DNA from: Mesohalobacter halotolerans
GTDB taxonomy: Bacteria > Bacteroidota > Bacteroidia > Flavobacteriales > Flavobacteriaceae
Assembly (NCBI RefSeq): GCF_006120725.1
Contig: NZ_SWMU01000003.1
Location: 62,001-126,000, forward strand
Reading direction: 5' to 3'
Length of the DNA stretch: 64,000 nucleotides
The translations under genes were made by a program, and so were the position numbers. Below, in pieces: positions 25,846-35,056 of this stretch (its first letter is position 1; each line of letters opens with the position of its first letter). The notes beneath the pieces were generated by a model, which was not told the origin of the DNA, did no database searches, and saw nothing but the letters and a program-made list of their open reading frames with translations.

Positions 25846-26823
25846 ATGGATAATCAAGTAGAACGCATTAAATGTTTAATAATAGGATCTGGACCTGCAG
25901 GCTATACTGCTGCAATATATGCAGCAAGAGCAGATCTTAAACCTGTTTTATACACTGGTATGGAACCAGGTGGACAGTTGACAACAACAACTGATGTTGA
26001 CAATTTTCCAGGATATCCTGACGGAATTGACGGTCCTAAAATGATGGAAGAGCTCAAAGCTCAAGCCGAAAGGTTTGATACTGATGTGAGAATTGGCATG
26101 GCTACTAAAACAGAGCTTAACAAGGAAAAAGGCGGTATTCATAAAGTTCAAATCGATAACAATAAGTGGGTTGAGGCTGAAAGTATCATCATTTCAACTG
26201 GTGCTTCTGCAAAATATCTTGGAATTCCAAGTGAACAAAAGTTAAGAGGTGGTGGCGTTTCTGCTTGTGCAGTTTGTGACGGCTTCTTTTACAAAGGTCA
26301 AGATGTGGCCATTGTCGGTGGTGGCGACACAGCAGCTGAAGAAGCCACTTACCTTGCCAAAATTTGTAAGTCAGTAACTATGCTAGTACGTCGAGATGTC
26401 ATGAGAGCTTCAAAAGCTATGCAACATCGTGTGTTTAATACAAAAAATATAGATGTCAGGTTTAACACAGAAGTTGATGAGGTTTTAGGCGAACAAGTGG
26501 TAGAAGGACTAAGAATGGTTAACAACCAAACTCAAGAAAAAGAAGAAATAAAAATTACTGGTCTGTTTATCGCTATTGGTCACAAACCTAATACCGATAT
26601 CTTTAAAGGTCAGTTAGAGATGGATGATGTTGGTTACATCATTACAGAAGCTAAGAGCACAAAAACCAATTATCCCGGTGTATTTGCCAGTGGTGATGCG
26701 CAGGACAAAGAGTACAGGCAAGCTGTCACTGCAGCTGGTACTGGATGTATGGCGGCTTTAGATGCTGAGCGCTACCTTGCTGAAGTTGAAAGTGTTAGCG
26801 AGTTGGTTGAAGAAGCCAAATAA
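25846..26823 (+). CDS. trxB: Thioredoxin reductase
   Basis: TrxB reduces thioredoxin with NADPH in the cytoplasm. The 325-residue chain has the FAD motif GSGPAGYTAAIYAARA, the NADPH motif GGGDTAAEEA, and the redox pair CAVC in SACAVCDGFFYKG at about residues 138-150. The C-terminal FAD contact FASGDAQDKEYRQAVTAAG is also typical. I took the ATG at 25846; a TTG two codons earlier (25840) is possible but adds only two residues. It has its own promoter and shares a terminator with convergent lpxK. Confidence 0.96.
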   Translation: MDNQVERIKCLIIGSGPAGYTAAIYAARADLKPVLYTGMEPGGQLTTTTDVDNFPGYPDGIDGPKMMEELKAQAERFDTDVRIGMATKTELNKEKGGIHKVQIDNNKWVEAESIIISTGASAKYLGIPSEQKLRGGGVSACAVCDGFFYKGQDVAIVGGGDTAAEEATYLAKICKSVTMLVRRDVMRASKAMQHRVFNTKNIDVRFNTEVDEVLGEQVVEGLRMVNNQTQEKEEIKITGLFIAIGHKPNTDIFKGQLEMDDVGYIITEAKSTKTNYPGVFASGDAQDKEYRQAVTAAGTGCMAALDAERYLAEVESVSELVEEAK

Positions 26824-26849
26824 GTTTAGTTAAGTCTAAAACAATATTA

Positions 26850-26875
26850 AAAACCTCAGTCTCTACTGGGGTTTT
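26850..26875. terminator. Bidirectional terminator between trxB and lpxK
   Basis: AAAACCTCAGT (26850-26860) pairs with ACTGGGGTTTT (26865-26875) with one G-T wobble and a CTCT loop. A/T runs flank both arms, so it can stop both genes. The lpxK stop codon lies inside the hairpin. Confidence 0.8.
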
Positions 26876-27852
26876 ATATTTAATAACGATTTCAAATCTT
26901 TATCCAACTTAACTTCTATTGAAATGTAAAAGATATTGTGCTGGATGTTTTGAGATAATCTTGTAAAATCTTTTTCAGTGGTAAGTATAGGCTTTTTTAA
27001 TGCCTTTAGTTTTTCAATTTCTTTTTCAGTAAAATTATGATGATCAGAAAATTTGAGGTGATCAAAGTTTTTTTGTTGGTCTTTTAAATATTGTATCAAG
27101 GGCTTTGGGTTTGCTATGCCTGTAACTAAATAAAAATCGTCAAAGGATTTTAGATCCTTAGTTTCCTTTTGACTGTAAATTTTCTCATCATAACTTATGG
27201 TTGAAAATAAAATTTTTTGATGTTGACTGGTATTGACTTGGGTTTTAATGGTTTCGATTTTATCACTAGTTAAATTTTCAGGACACTTTGTAACGACAAT
27301 CAAATCTGCTCTTTTTTTGGCTTGTCTAGACTCTCTTAATCGTCCAACAGGTAGAATAAAGTCTCTGTAAAACGGTTTATCGTAAGTAGTTAAAAGAATA
27401 TTGATATCCGATTTTACTCTCCGGTGCTGGTAGGCATCATCAAGTAAAATGAGTTCTATATCTGAATAGTATTTTTCTATTTGTTCAATACCATATTTTC
27501 TGTCAGCTTCTACAAATACTTTGATATCTTTAAACTTTCTTTTAAATTGTAAAGGCTCATCTCCAACTTGAGTCGCAGTCATGTCAGAATAAACTTCTAT
27601 AAAGCCTTTGGTATTTCTTTTATATCCACGACTTAATATGGCAATTTTAAAATCGCCTTGATATTGCTGTATTAAATGCTCAATCATTGGAGATTTTCCA
27701 GTGCCACCCACACTTATATTTCCAACGCAAATCACAGGTGTTTTAAATGAATAGGATTTAAATATTCCAAAATCGTAAAAAAAATTTCGAACATTGGTGA
27801 TGATCAAATAAATCATTGAAAATGGTAATAATAACCACTTAAATATACCCAT
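26863..27852 (-). CDS. lpxK: Tetraacyldisaccharide 4'-kinase (lipid A synthesis)
   Basis: LpxK phosphorylates the 4' position of the lipid A disaccharide precursor at the inner face of the inner membrane. The 329-residue chain has one N-terminal membrane segment (LLLPFSMIYLIITNV), the P-loop VGNISVGGTGKSPM at about residues 42-55, LSRGYKR, and the DDAYQHRRVKSD motif at about 137-148. Length fits the family. It is divergent from nif3 with an 80-base spacer where I see no full promoter match. It shows that this organism makes lipid A-based outer membrane. Confidence 0.95.
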   Translation of the reverse strand: MGIFKWLLLPFSMIYLIITNVRNFFYDFGIFKSYSFKTPVICVGNISVGGTGKSPMIEHLIQQYQGDFKIAILSRGYKRNTKGFIEVYSDMTATQVGDEPLQFKRKFKDIKVFVEADRKYGIEQIEKYYSDIELILLDDAYQHRRVKSDINILLTTYDKPFYRDFILPVGRLRESRQAKKRADLIVVTKCPENLTSDKIETIKTQVNTSQHQKILFSTISYDEKIYSQKETKDLKSFDDFYLVTGIANPKPLIQYLKDQQKNFDHLKFSDHHNFTEKEIEKLKALKKPILTTEKDFTRLSQNIQHNIFYISIEVKLDKDLKSLLNIKPQ

Positions 27853-27932
27853 GACAAAAAATAAGTTTAAGTTCTATGGATTACGAAAGTATAATATTTA
27901 AATTTACAATTAAACTGAAATACTTATAACTT

Positions 27933-29027
27933 ATGAAAATCAAAGAGCTCATTTATCATCTAAAAAATTATGCGCCACTAGCATATGCAGAAGATTTTGA
28001 TAATGTAGGTTTAATTGTAGGTGATGAAAACCAATCGATAAAAGGTGCGCTTATAAGTTTAGATACAACTGAAGATGTCGTACAAGAAGCTATAGAGCAT
28101 AATTGCAATTTGATAGTTAGTTTTCATCCTATTATATTTTCTGGCATTAAAAAACTAAATCCGGATAATTACGTCAATCGAGCTGTCATAAAAGCTATAA
28201 AAAATGATATTTCAATTTATGCGATACATACAGCTTTAGACAATGCCTTTCATGGTGTAAATCGGGTTATTTGTAATAAACTAGGCTTAAAAAACACAAG
28301 CATATTGATGCCTCAAGCTGGTACAATCAAAAAATTAACGACTTATGTCCCAAAGGATAACGCCAACCAGTTAAGAGAAAAGCTATTTAAAATTGGTGCT
28401 GGTAATATTGGAAATTATTCTAATTGTAGTTTTAATCTTCAAGGCCAAGGCAGTTTTAAAGGAAATGAAGACTCAAATCCAGCGGTGGGACAAAAAGGAC
28501 AAACCCATTTAGAAGACGAAATACAGATAAATATAACCTATGCCAAGCACATTCATAATCAAGTGCTTACACAGTTATTTAAACATCATCCTTACGAGGA
28601 AGTTGCCTATGAAATTGAAACCCTCGAGAATACAAATCAGCATATTGGCTTAGGAATGCTTGGGCAATTTGAGGCACCACTTAACGAAAGAGATTTTCTA
28701 AAACTACTTAAAAATAAATTTAAAACCCCAACTATAAGACATTCTGCTTTCTTAAAAAAACCTATTCAAAAGGTAGCAGTTTTAGGAGGTAGTGGAGCCT
28801 CGGCAATAGCAAAGGCCAAAGCTTCAGGAGCAGATGCATTCGTCTCTGCAGATTTTAAATACCATGACTTTTTTAAAGCCGAACAAAAAATTTTAATGGT
28901 CGACATCGGCCATTATGAAAGCGAGCAATTCACAAAAGAGCTTTTATATACTTTTATTAATGAAAATTTCACTAATTTTGCAATCGTTTTATCAAATACT
29001 AATACAAATCCCGTTCAATATTATTGA
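27933..29027 (+). CDS. Nif3-like dinuclear metal center protein (YqfO/GTP cyclohydrolase I type 2 family)
   Basis: At 364 residues this is the long form, with the Nif3 core split by a middle PII-like insert of about 110 residues. Metal-site motifs are SFHPIIFSGIKKL near residue 62 and AIHTALDNAFHGVN near residue 95, with GHYESEQF near the end. Nif3 family proteins form hexamers with two metal ions, and their biochemical role is not settled. The stop is 2 bases before the ATG of the coiled-coil protein, an arrangement conserved in flavobacteria. Confidence 0.92.
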   Translation: MKIKELIYHLKNYAPLAYAEDFDNVGLIVGDENQSIKGALISLDTTEDVVQEAIEHNCNLIVSFHPIIFSGIKKLNPDNYVNRAVIKAIKNDISIYAIHTALDNAFHGVNRVICNKLGLKNTSILMPQAGTIKKLTTYVPKDNANQLREKLFKIGAGNIGNYSNCSFNLQGQGSFKGNEDSNPAVGQKGQTHLEDEIQINITYAKHIHNQVLTQLFKHHPYEEVAYEIETLENTNQHIGLGMLGQFEAPLNERDFLKLLKNKFKTPTIRHSAFLKKPIQKVAVLGGSGASAIAKAKASGADAFVSADFKYHDFFKAEQKILMVDIGHYESEQFTKELLYTFINENFTNFAIVLSNTNTNPVQYY

Positions 29028-29029
29028 TT

Positions 29030-29809
29030 ATGGCAAAAAAGAAAGAGATTAGCGTAGAGCAAAAACTCAGAGCTTTATATGATTTACAACTCGTTGATTC
29101 AAGAATTGATGAAATAAAAAACATGCGTGGTGAGCTTCCTTTAGAAGTTGAAGATTTAGAAGATGAAGTTGTTGGTCTCAATAAAAGAATTGATAAAATC
29201 AAGGCTTCTTTAGACAATATTGAAGAGGAAATAAAATCCAAAAAACTATTCATTAAAGAAACCGAAGATCGCATCAAAAAATACAAAAAACAACAGGAAA
29301 ACGTAAGGAATAACAGAGAATTTGATGCCCTCAGCAAAGAAGTAGAATACCTAGAACTTGAAATCGAATTGGCTGAAAAGCACATCAAGGAGTTTTATGC
29401 CCAGACTGAGCATAAACAAGAAGTATTAGAACAAACTGAAGCAAAATTAGAGGATAGACAAGTTCACTTAGATCATAAAAAATCTGAACTAAAGAATATC
29501 CTCAAGGAAACTGAAAAAGAAGAAAAAGCCCTTGAAAAAGAATCTGAAAAGTTAAAAACTAAAATTGAAGAAAGATTAGTAAAGGCTTACGAGAGAATCA
29601 GAAACAGTGTCAAAAATGGTCTAGCTGTTGTTACTATAGAGCGTGGCGCTTCTGGTGGGTCATTCTTTACCATCCCACCACAAGTACAGGTTGAGATTGC
29701 AGGCCGGAGAAAAATTATGACAGATGAACACAGCGGAAGAATATTAGTAGACCAAGAGCTCGCTCAAGAAGAAGAAGATCGTATGCAAAAAATCTTCAAA
29801 AAACTATAA
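29030..29809 (+). CDS. Coiled-coil protein with degenerate C4-type zinc ribbon (DUF164 family)
   Basis: This 259-residue protein is a long helical hairpin (residues about 1-185, mostly Lys/Glu heptads) followed by the C-terminal domain that in relatives is a C4 zinc ribbon. Here the ribbon positions are RGASGGSFFTIPPQVQVEIA and MTDEHSGRILVD: the four expected cysteines are replaced by Ser, Ser, Thr/Asp-type residues and Ser, and the whole protein has no cysteine in this region. The structural core (IPPQ..., GRILVD) is kept. Family members are of uncertain role, with links to nucleic acid binding or secretion. The ATG at 29030 is used; a TTG at 29024 overlaps nif3. The gene ends in a clear terminator. 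Confidence 0.85.
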   Translation: MAKKKEISVEQKLRALYDLQLVDSRIDEIKNMRGELPLEVEDLEDEVVGLNKRIDKIKASLDNIEEEIKSKKLFIKETEDRIKKYKKQQENVRNNREFDALSKEVEYLELEIELAEKHIKEFYAQTEHKQEVLEQTEAKLEDRQVHLDHKKSELKNILKETEKEEKALEKESEKLKTKIEERLVKAYERIRNSVKNGLAVVTIERGASGGSFFTIPPQVQVEIAGRRKIMTDEHSGRILVDQELAQEEEDRMQKIFKKL

Positions 29810-29834
29810 TCACTGTCTTAAATTATATTTTCAG

Positions 29835-29861
29835 AATCCACCTAATGGGTGGATTTTTTTT
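29835..29861 (+). terminator. Intrinsic terminator after nif3/DUF164
   Basis: AATCCACC (29835-29842) pairs with GGTGGATT (29848-29855) with a 5-base loop, followed by T-rich sequence. Confidence 0.9.
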
Positions 29862-29927
29862 GTTTCTTTATTAACAATGTTATAAGTAAAAATTATTCAT
29901 TTATTTTTAATTTTATCCAAAACTAGA

Positions 29928-30563
29928 ATGATGAGAAGTTTAATACTACTTTTACTATTTGCCCCTTTAGCTATGGCGTGTAATGCCGACAATAAAAAAT
30001 CTAAAGCTCAGCCTTCGATGGCCAAAAACACTTACCAAGACATGGAAAAAGCCTACTTTGCGAGCGGCTGTTTTTGGTGTGTTGAAGCCATTTATGAAAA
30101 AGTAAAAGGAGTCAAAGAAGTGGTCTCTGGGTATTCTGGTGGACATACTAAAAATCCCACCTATGAAGAAAGTAATACCGGAAAAACAGGACACGCTGAA
30201 GCAGTAAAAGTTATCTATGATAGTGATATTGTAAGCTTTAAAACCTTAGTTGATGTGTACTTTGCCTCACAAAATGTCACTCAAGTTAATGGCCAAGGTC
30301 CAGACCGAGGCAGTCAATACCGGTCTATAATATTTTATCAAAATGACAAAGAAAAAGCTATCATAGACAAAAAAATAAAATCACTGCAACCCCAATATAA
30401 CAAGCCAATAGCTGCAGAGGTGAAAGCTTTTGAAAAGTTTTGGATTGCTGAAGAATACCATCAAGATTACAAAAAGAAACATCCCAATAATAGGTATATC
30501 CAAAACGTCTCTAACCCCAGGTTTGAAAGGTTTAAGGCTAAAATGCCGGAGGTCTTAAAATAA
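29928..30563 (+). CDS. msrA: Peptide methionine sulfoxide reductase A, predicted lipoprotein
   Basis: MsrA repairs methionine-S-sulfoxide in proteins. The 211-residue chain has the catalytic motif ASGCFWCVEAIYEKVKGV, with nucleophile Cys48, and the family segments SGYSGGHTKNPTYEE and FWIAEEYHQDY. Residues 1-18 form a lipoprotein signal (LLLLLFAPLAMAC), so the enzyme is probably anchored in the envelope at Cys18 and works outside the cytoplasm. Two adjacent ATG codons begin the frame. I see no clear promoter. It is followed by udk after 96 bases. Confidence 0.94.
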   Translation: MMRSLILLLLFAPLAMACNADNKKSKAQPSMAKNTYQDMEKAYFASGCFWCVEAIYEKVKGVKEVVSGYSGGHTKNPTYEESNTGKTGHAEAVKVIYDSDIVSFKTLVDVYFASQNVTQVNGQGPDRGSQYRSIIFYQNDKEKAIIDKKIKSLQPQYNKPIAAEVKAFEKFWIAEEYHQDYKKKHPNNRYIQNVSNPRFERFKAKMPEVLK

Positions 30564-30659
30564 GCGTACAGCTTGACAAAAATCAGCTTTTCAAAACAAG
30601 TAACACATTTCAATTCCAAATGTAAGTGAAGTGTATTATTTTTACACAAATTTTATTGT

Positions 30660-31268
30660 ATGCTTACAATTGGAATTGCTGGTGGAACAGGCAGTGGTAA
30701 AACAACTGTAGTCAATCACATACTCGATGAACTTCAACACGACGAGGTAGATGTGATTTATCAAGATTCATATTACAAAGACACCTCTCACCTTACTTTT
30801 GAGGAACGTAAAAACATCAATTTTGATCATCCCCAATCTATAGATTTTGAACTTTTAGTTGAACACCTTAAAATTTTAAAATCAGGACAAACTGTAGAAC
30901 AGCCTATATACTCTTTTAAAACCCACAATCGCACCGGACAAACCAAGACAACCCAACCTCGAAAAGTTATGATTGTCGAAGGCATTTTGATATTAACCAA
31001 TCCAGCCATTCGCGAAATGTTAGACATTAAAATCTACGTGCAAACGGATAGTGATGAGCGTCTCATAAGGCGTCTAAAAAGAGATATTAATGAACGTGGC
31101 AGAAATCTAGAAGAGATTTTAGACCGGTACCAAAATACTTTAAAACCTATGCATATTCAGTTTATAGAACCCACCAAAGAATATGCAGACATTATAATTC
31201 CTAACAACAAATACAATAACGTTGCTGTTGAAATTGTTCAGACCATAATCAAAGAACGTTTGATCTAA
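30660..31268 (+). CDS. udk: Uridine kinase
   Basis: Udk phosphorylates uridine and cytidine for pyrimidine salvage. The 202-residue chain has the P-loop GIAGGTGSGKTTVVNHIL at residues 5-22, the substrate region DSYYKD, the NFDHPQSIDFELL segment, and VEGILIL. Length is standard. It starts the run udk-divIC-mutA-mutB-SDR, though a possible promoter for divIC overlaps its stop codon. Cytidine deaminase (cdd) is also in this window and feeds the same salvage pathway. Confidence 0.95.
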   Translation: MLTIGIAGGTGSGKTTVVNHILDELQHDEVDVIYQDSYYKDTSHLTFEERKNINFDHPQSIDFELLVEHLKILKSGQTVEQPIYSFKTHNRTGQTKTTQPRKVMIVEGILILTNPAIREMLDIKIYVQTDSDERLIRRLKRDINERGRNLEEILDRYQNTLKPMHIQFIEPTKEYADIIIPNNKYNNVAVEIVQTIIKERLI

Positions 31269-31273
31269 TTTTG
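31266..31273 (+). promoter_or_regulatory. Possible -7 element before divIC
   Basis: TAATTTTG is a perfect TAnnTTTG that includes the udk stop codon TAA. No TTG sits at the right distance upstream, so this could be chance. Confidence 0.3.
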
Positions 31274-31286
31274 TATATTTAACCAA

Positions 31287-31604
31287 ATGAAGTGGAAAAG
31301 CCTTAAACAAAAAACTTGGTTTAAAATTCTGACCAATAGATACATTATTGTACTACTTGTATTTTTGGTATGGATGCTTTTTTTTGATACCAATTCTTGG
31401 CTAACACACCACAAGCTTGATCAAGAAATTTCTGAAATCAAGAGCAATATTAATTACTACAAATCTGAAATTGAGAAAGATAAAAAAACATTACAATCGC
31501 TTAGAGATTCTGTGGAAATAGAAAGATTTGCCAGAGAAAATTATTTCATGAAGCGTAAAAACGAAGATGTATTTATCATTAAGTACGAAGACAGCCTAAA
31601 TTAA
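31287..31604 (+). CDS. Septum formation initiator, FtsB/DivIC family
   Basis: The 105-residue product has a short cytoplasmic start, one membrane helix (YIIVLLVFLVWMLFFD, about residues 18-33), and a coiled coil (residues about 45-80) followed by the family tail DSVEIERFARENYFMKR. DivIC/FtsB proteins join FtsL and FtsQ/DivIB in the divisome and help to activate septal wall synthesis. The gene is 5 bases from mutA, an arrangement kept in other flavobacteria from memory. Confidence 0.9.
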   Translation: MKWKSLKQKTWFKILTNRYIIVLLVFLVWMLFFDTNSWLTHHKLDQEISEIKSNINYYKSEIEKDKKTLQSLRDSVEIERFARENYFMKRKNEDVFIIKYEDSLN

Positions 31605-31609
31605 TAAAT

Positions 31610-32902
31610 ATGCCAAACCACCTTTTTGAAGAATTTGATGCCGTATCAGAAAAAGCCTGGAAGCAAAAAATACAAGTTGATCTTAAAGGCAAAGACTACA
31701 ACCAATTGTTGACCTCTACAGATGAAGGCATTGACATCAAACCTTTTTATCACCGAGATTCACATCAAAAACTCAACATTCCATCGCCTTCAAAATGGCT
31801 TGTTACAGAAAAAATTTCACTTGATGATTTTGAAAACTTAGAACAACCTGTATCTCAAGGCTCAGAAGCCTTTTGGATAAAATCAAACACACCGTTTACT
31901 CATACTAAGTTGCCATTGATTCTAGATGTAAAACAACCTGAAAAATTCAATTTTGAATTCAGAGAAAATTTGATTTACAAATTTGATCCTATTCATCATT
32001 TAATGCAAACTGGAAATTGGTATAGCAATAAAAAGCAAGATATAAATCTTTACCAAAGTTTTCTGGATAAAACTGATAGCATTAGCATAGACGCCAGATT
32101 ATATCACAACTCAGGCGCAAATATCACACAACAACTCGCCTACACCACTTCACAGCTTTATAGTTATTTCAAAGAATTAAATTTTAACCAAACCAAGACC
32201 TTAAATCTAAATATATTTTGCAGTATTGGGCCAAATTATTTTTTTGAAATTGCTAAACTCAAAGCACTCAGAGTTTTAGTCAACACGATTTGTAAGCATC
32301 AAAATATAAACTACAACCTGAATATTATTTCAGAGCCGGGACTTCACCACATGAGTATATATGACTACAATGTCAACATGTTACGCTCTACAACAGAATG
32401 TATGAGTGCTATACTTGGGGGAAGTAACTATGTGTGTAATACGACTTACGATAAAATTTTTAAAAACAAAAACCAATTTAGCCAACGCATTGCAAGAAAC
32501 CAACTTCTTATTCTAAAAAACGAAAGCTATTTTGATAAAGTCAGTAATCCTTCAGACGGTAGCTATTATATTGATTATCTTACAAATGCTTTATCAGAAA
32601 AATCGTTAAAACTCTTTAAATCCATTGAAAAGTCTGGAGGTTTTATTCAACAATTGTTTGATGGAAAAATTCAGCATAAAATTGATGAGCAATTTCAAAA
32701 AACATTAAAACAATTTGAAAATAATACTTTGAAACTCATTGGTGTAAACGTTTTTGAAAATGAAGACGATCAAATGAAAAAACAAATAGAAAAAGACATT
32801 TTTCCAAAAATGAAGAAACGAAAAACCCTTTTAAGACCCATTACTGAAAGACGTATAGCTAAACAATTAGAACAACAAAGACTTCCACAAGAAAGCGTTT
32901 AA
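31610..32902 (+). CDS. mutA: Methylmalonyl-CoA mutase small (beta) subunit
   Basis: This 430-residue chain resembles the non-catalytic small subunit of methylmalonyl-CoA mutase. It has the opening LFEEFDAVSEKAWKQKIQVDLKG and a barrel-like region with DYNVNMLRSTTECMSAILGGSNYV, equivalent to the substrate domain of the large subunit. It lacks the C-terminal B12-binding DxHxxG motif, so it cannot bind cobalamin. It is somewhat shorter than many actinobacterial small subunits because the C-terminal B12-like domain is missing. It is followed by mutB after 12 bases. Confidence 0.9.
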   Translation: MPNHLFEEFDAVSEKAWKQKIQVDLKGKDYNQLLTSTDEGIDIKPFYHRDSHQKLNIPSPSKWLVTEKISLDDFENLEQPVSQGSEAFWIKSNTPFTHTKLPLILDVKQPEKFNFEFRENLIYKFDPIHHLMQTGNWYSNKKQDINLYQSFLDKTDSISIDARLYHNSGANITQQLAYTTSQLYSYFKELNFNQTKTLNLNIFCSIGPNYFFEIAKLKALRVLVNTICKHQNINYNLNIISEPGLHHMSIYDYNVNMLRSTTECMSAILGGSNYVCNTTYDKIFKNKNQFSQRIARNQLLILKNESYFDKVSNPSDGSYYIDYLTNALSEKSLKLFKSIEKSGGFIQQLFDGKIQHKIDEQFQKTLKQFENNTLKLIGVNVFENEDDQMKKQIEKDIFPKMKKRKTLLRPITERRIAKQLEQQRLPQESV

Positions 32903-32914
32903 AGACAGTTGACT

Positions 32915-35044
32915 ATGACAAAAGATATCAATACTTTAAAACTCAATTATAATTTTAATCAAGCACCAATCGCAGATCATAAATTCTTGACAAATGAAAA
33001 AATTGAGGTTAAAAATCATTATGATTCTGACGACATAGAATCCCTTGAGCATCTCAATTTTGCTGCAGGTATACCGCCCTATTTACGTGGACCATATTCC
33101 AGTATGTATGTGGGTCGACCGTGGACTATTCGTCAATATGCTGGATTTTCTACCGCCGAAGAAAGTAATGCCTTTTATCGTCGAAATCTTAAAGCCGGTC
33201 AAAAGGGACTGTCGGTCGCCTTTGATTTACCAACCCACCGGGGTTACGACAGCGACCACGAACGCGTAGTAGGCGATGTTGGTAAAGCCGGTGTAGCGAT
33301 TGACAGTGTTGAAGACATGAAAGTCTTATTTGACCAAATTCCTCTCGATAAAATGTCTGTCTCAATGACCATGAACGGTGCAGTATTGCCTATTATGGCT
33401 TTTTATATAGCTGCGGCGCATGAAACGGACGTCAAATCTGAACAACTCTCTGGTACCATTCAAAATGATATTCTTAAAGAATTTATGGTGCGCAATACTT
33501 ATATCTATCCGCCAACACCATCAATGAAAATCATCGCTGATATTTTTGAATACACCTCCCAAAAAATGCCCAGATTTAACAGTATTAGCATTTCCGGCTA
33601 TCACATGCAAGAAGCTGGAGCTACTGCCGATATCGAACTGGCCTACACTCTTGCCGATGGATTAGAATACATCAAAACAGGACTTGATGCGGGAATGGAT
33701 ATTGATAGCTTTGCGCCAAGATTATCATTTTTTTGGGGCATTGGCATGAATCATTTTATGGAAATTGCCAAAATGCGTGCGGCAAGAATACTGTGGGCAA
33801 AATTAGTCAAACAATTTAACCCCAAAAACCCAAAATCTCTAGCATTGAGAACACATTGTCAAACCAGTGGATATTCTCTGACAGAACAGGATCCGTTTAA
33901 CAATGTCGCTAGAACCTGTATTGAAGCTGCTGCTGCGGCTTTTGGAGGTACTCAAAGTTTACATACTAATGCTTTAGACGAAGCCATTGCTTTACCGACT
34001 GATTTTTCTGCACGTATAGCAAGAAATACGCAACTCTATTTACAGCAAGAAACTCAAATCACTAAAACTGTAGATCCTTGGGCAGGAAGTTATTATGTTG
34101 AAAAATTGACGGACGATATTGTCAAACGCGCTTGGAAACACCTTGAAGAAATTAAAGGTTTAGGAGGCATGACTAAAGCTATAGAAAAAGGCATTCCAAA
34201 ACTGCGTATCGAACAAGCTGCGGCTAAAAAACAAGCTAAAATTGATTCAGGTCAGGATAAAATTATTGGCGTAAATAGTTATCGTCTAGAAAAAGAAGAG
34301 CCCATCGTTACTCTAGAGGTTGACAATCAAAAAGTGAGATTGCAACAATTAGAAAAATTAAATAAATTAAAAAAAGAAAGAAACCACATTGAGGTTAAGA
34401 ATGTTCTTGAAAAATTGTATCACACGGCCAAAAGCAATAAAGGCAATTTACTAGAAGTCGCCGTCGAAGCTGCCAAAAAGCGAGCTACACTAGGAGAAAT
34501 TAGCGATGCTTTAGAAAAAGAATATGGCAGACATCAAGCAGAAATTCAATCTTTCAGTGGTGTATATAGTCGTGAAATGAAAACAGATCAAACTTTTGAA
34601 AAAGCCAAACAACTCGCCGATGAGTTTGCAGAACTTGAAGGTCGAAGACCTAGAATCATGATTGCCAAAATGGGACAAGATGGTCACGATAGAGGCGCAA
34701 AAGTTGTGGCGACAAGCTATGCCGACCTTGGTTTCGATGTCGATATTGGACCGCTATTCCAAACCCCAAAAGAAGCTGCCCAACAAGCCGTTGAAAATGA
34801 TGTTCATGTGCTTGGTGTATCTTCTCTTGCTGCTGGACATAAAACACTCGTCCCTGAAGTTATCAAAGCCCTTAAGGAATTAGGACGTGAAGATATCATA
34901 GTGATTGTTGGCGGAGTCATTCCATCAGCAGATTATGACTTTTTATTTGACGCTGGCGCAGCTGCTGTTTTTGGTCCGGGAACCAAAATTAGTCAAGCCG
35001 CTATTGATTTGCTTGAAATTCTTATAAAAACCATTCCCGACTAA
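32915..35044 (+). CDS. mutB: Methylmalonyl-CoA mutase large (alpha) subunit
   Basis: MutB interconverts (R)-methylmalonyl-CoA and succinyl-CoA with adenosylcobalamin, joining propionate or branched-chain breakdown to the TCA cycle. The 709-residue chain has the substrate barrel with [20 protein letters not shown] (read across residues ~55-75), [16 protein letters not shown], and [16 protein letters not shown]. The C-terminal domain has the B12 motif [13 protein letters not shown] at about residues 583-595, with the cobalt-ligand histidine. I took the ATG at 32915 over a TTG at 32909. The chaperone MeaB and methylmalonyl-CoA epimerase are not in this window. Confidence 0.96.
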   Translation: MTKDINTLKLNYNFNQAPIADHKFLTNEKIEVKNHYDSDDIESLEHLNFAAGIPPYLRGPYSSMYVGRPWTIRQYAGFSTAEESNAFYRRNLKAGQKGLSVAFDLPTHRGYDSDHERVVGDVGKAGVAIDSVEDMKVLFDQIPLDKMSVSMTMNGAVLPIMAFYIAAAHETDVKSEQLSGTIQNDILKEFMVRNTYIYPPTPSMKIIADIFEYTSQKMPRFNSISISGYHMQEAGATADIELAYTLADGLEYIKTGLDAGMDIDSFAPRLSFFWGIGMNHFMEIAKMRAARILWAKLVKQFNPKNPKSLALRTHCQTSGYSLTEQDPFNNVARTCIEAAAAAFGGTQSLHTNALDEAIALPTDFSARIARNTQLYLQQETQITKTVDPWAGSYYVEKLTDDIVKRAWKHLEEIKGLGGMTKAIEKGIPKLRIEQAAAKKQAKIDSGQDKIIGVNSYRLEKEEPIVTLEVDNQKVRLQQLEKLNKLKKERNHIEVKNVLEKLYHTAKSNKGNLLEVAVEAAKKRATLGEISDALEKEYGRHQAEIQSFSGVYSREMKTDQTFEKAKQLADEFAELEGRRPRIMIAKMGQDGHDRGAKVVATSYADLGFDVDIGPLFQTPKEAAQQAVENDVHVLGVSSLAAGHKTLVPEVIKALKELGREDIIVIVGGVIPSADYDFLFDAGAAAVFGPGTKISQAAIDLLEILIKTIPD

Positions 35045-35056
35045 ACAAAACATACT

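Noticed and set aside
32915-35044. A complete methylmalonyl-CoA pathway in this window
   Set aside because: Only mutase subunits are present; epimerase, propionyl-CoA carboxylase and MeaB are not seen here.
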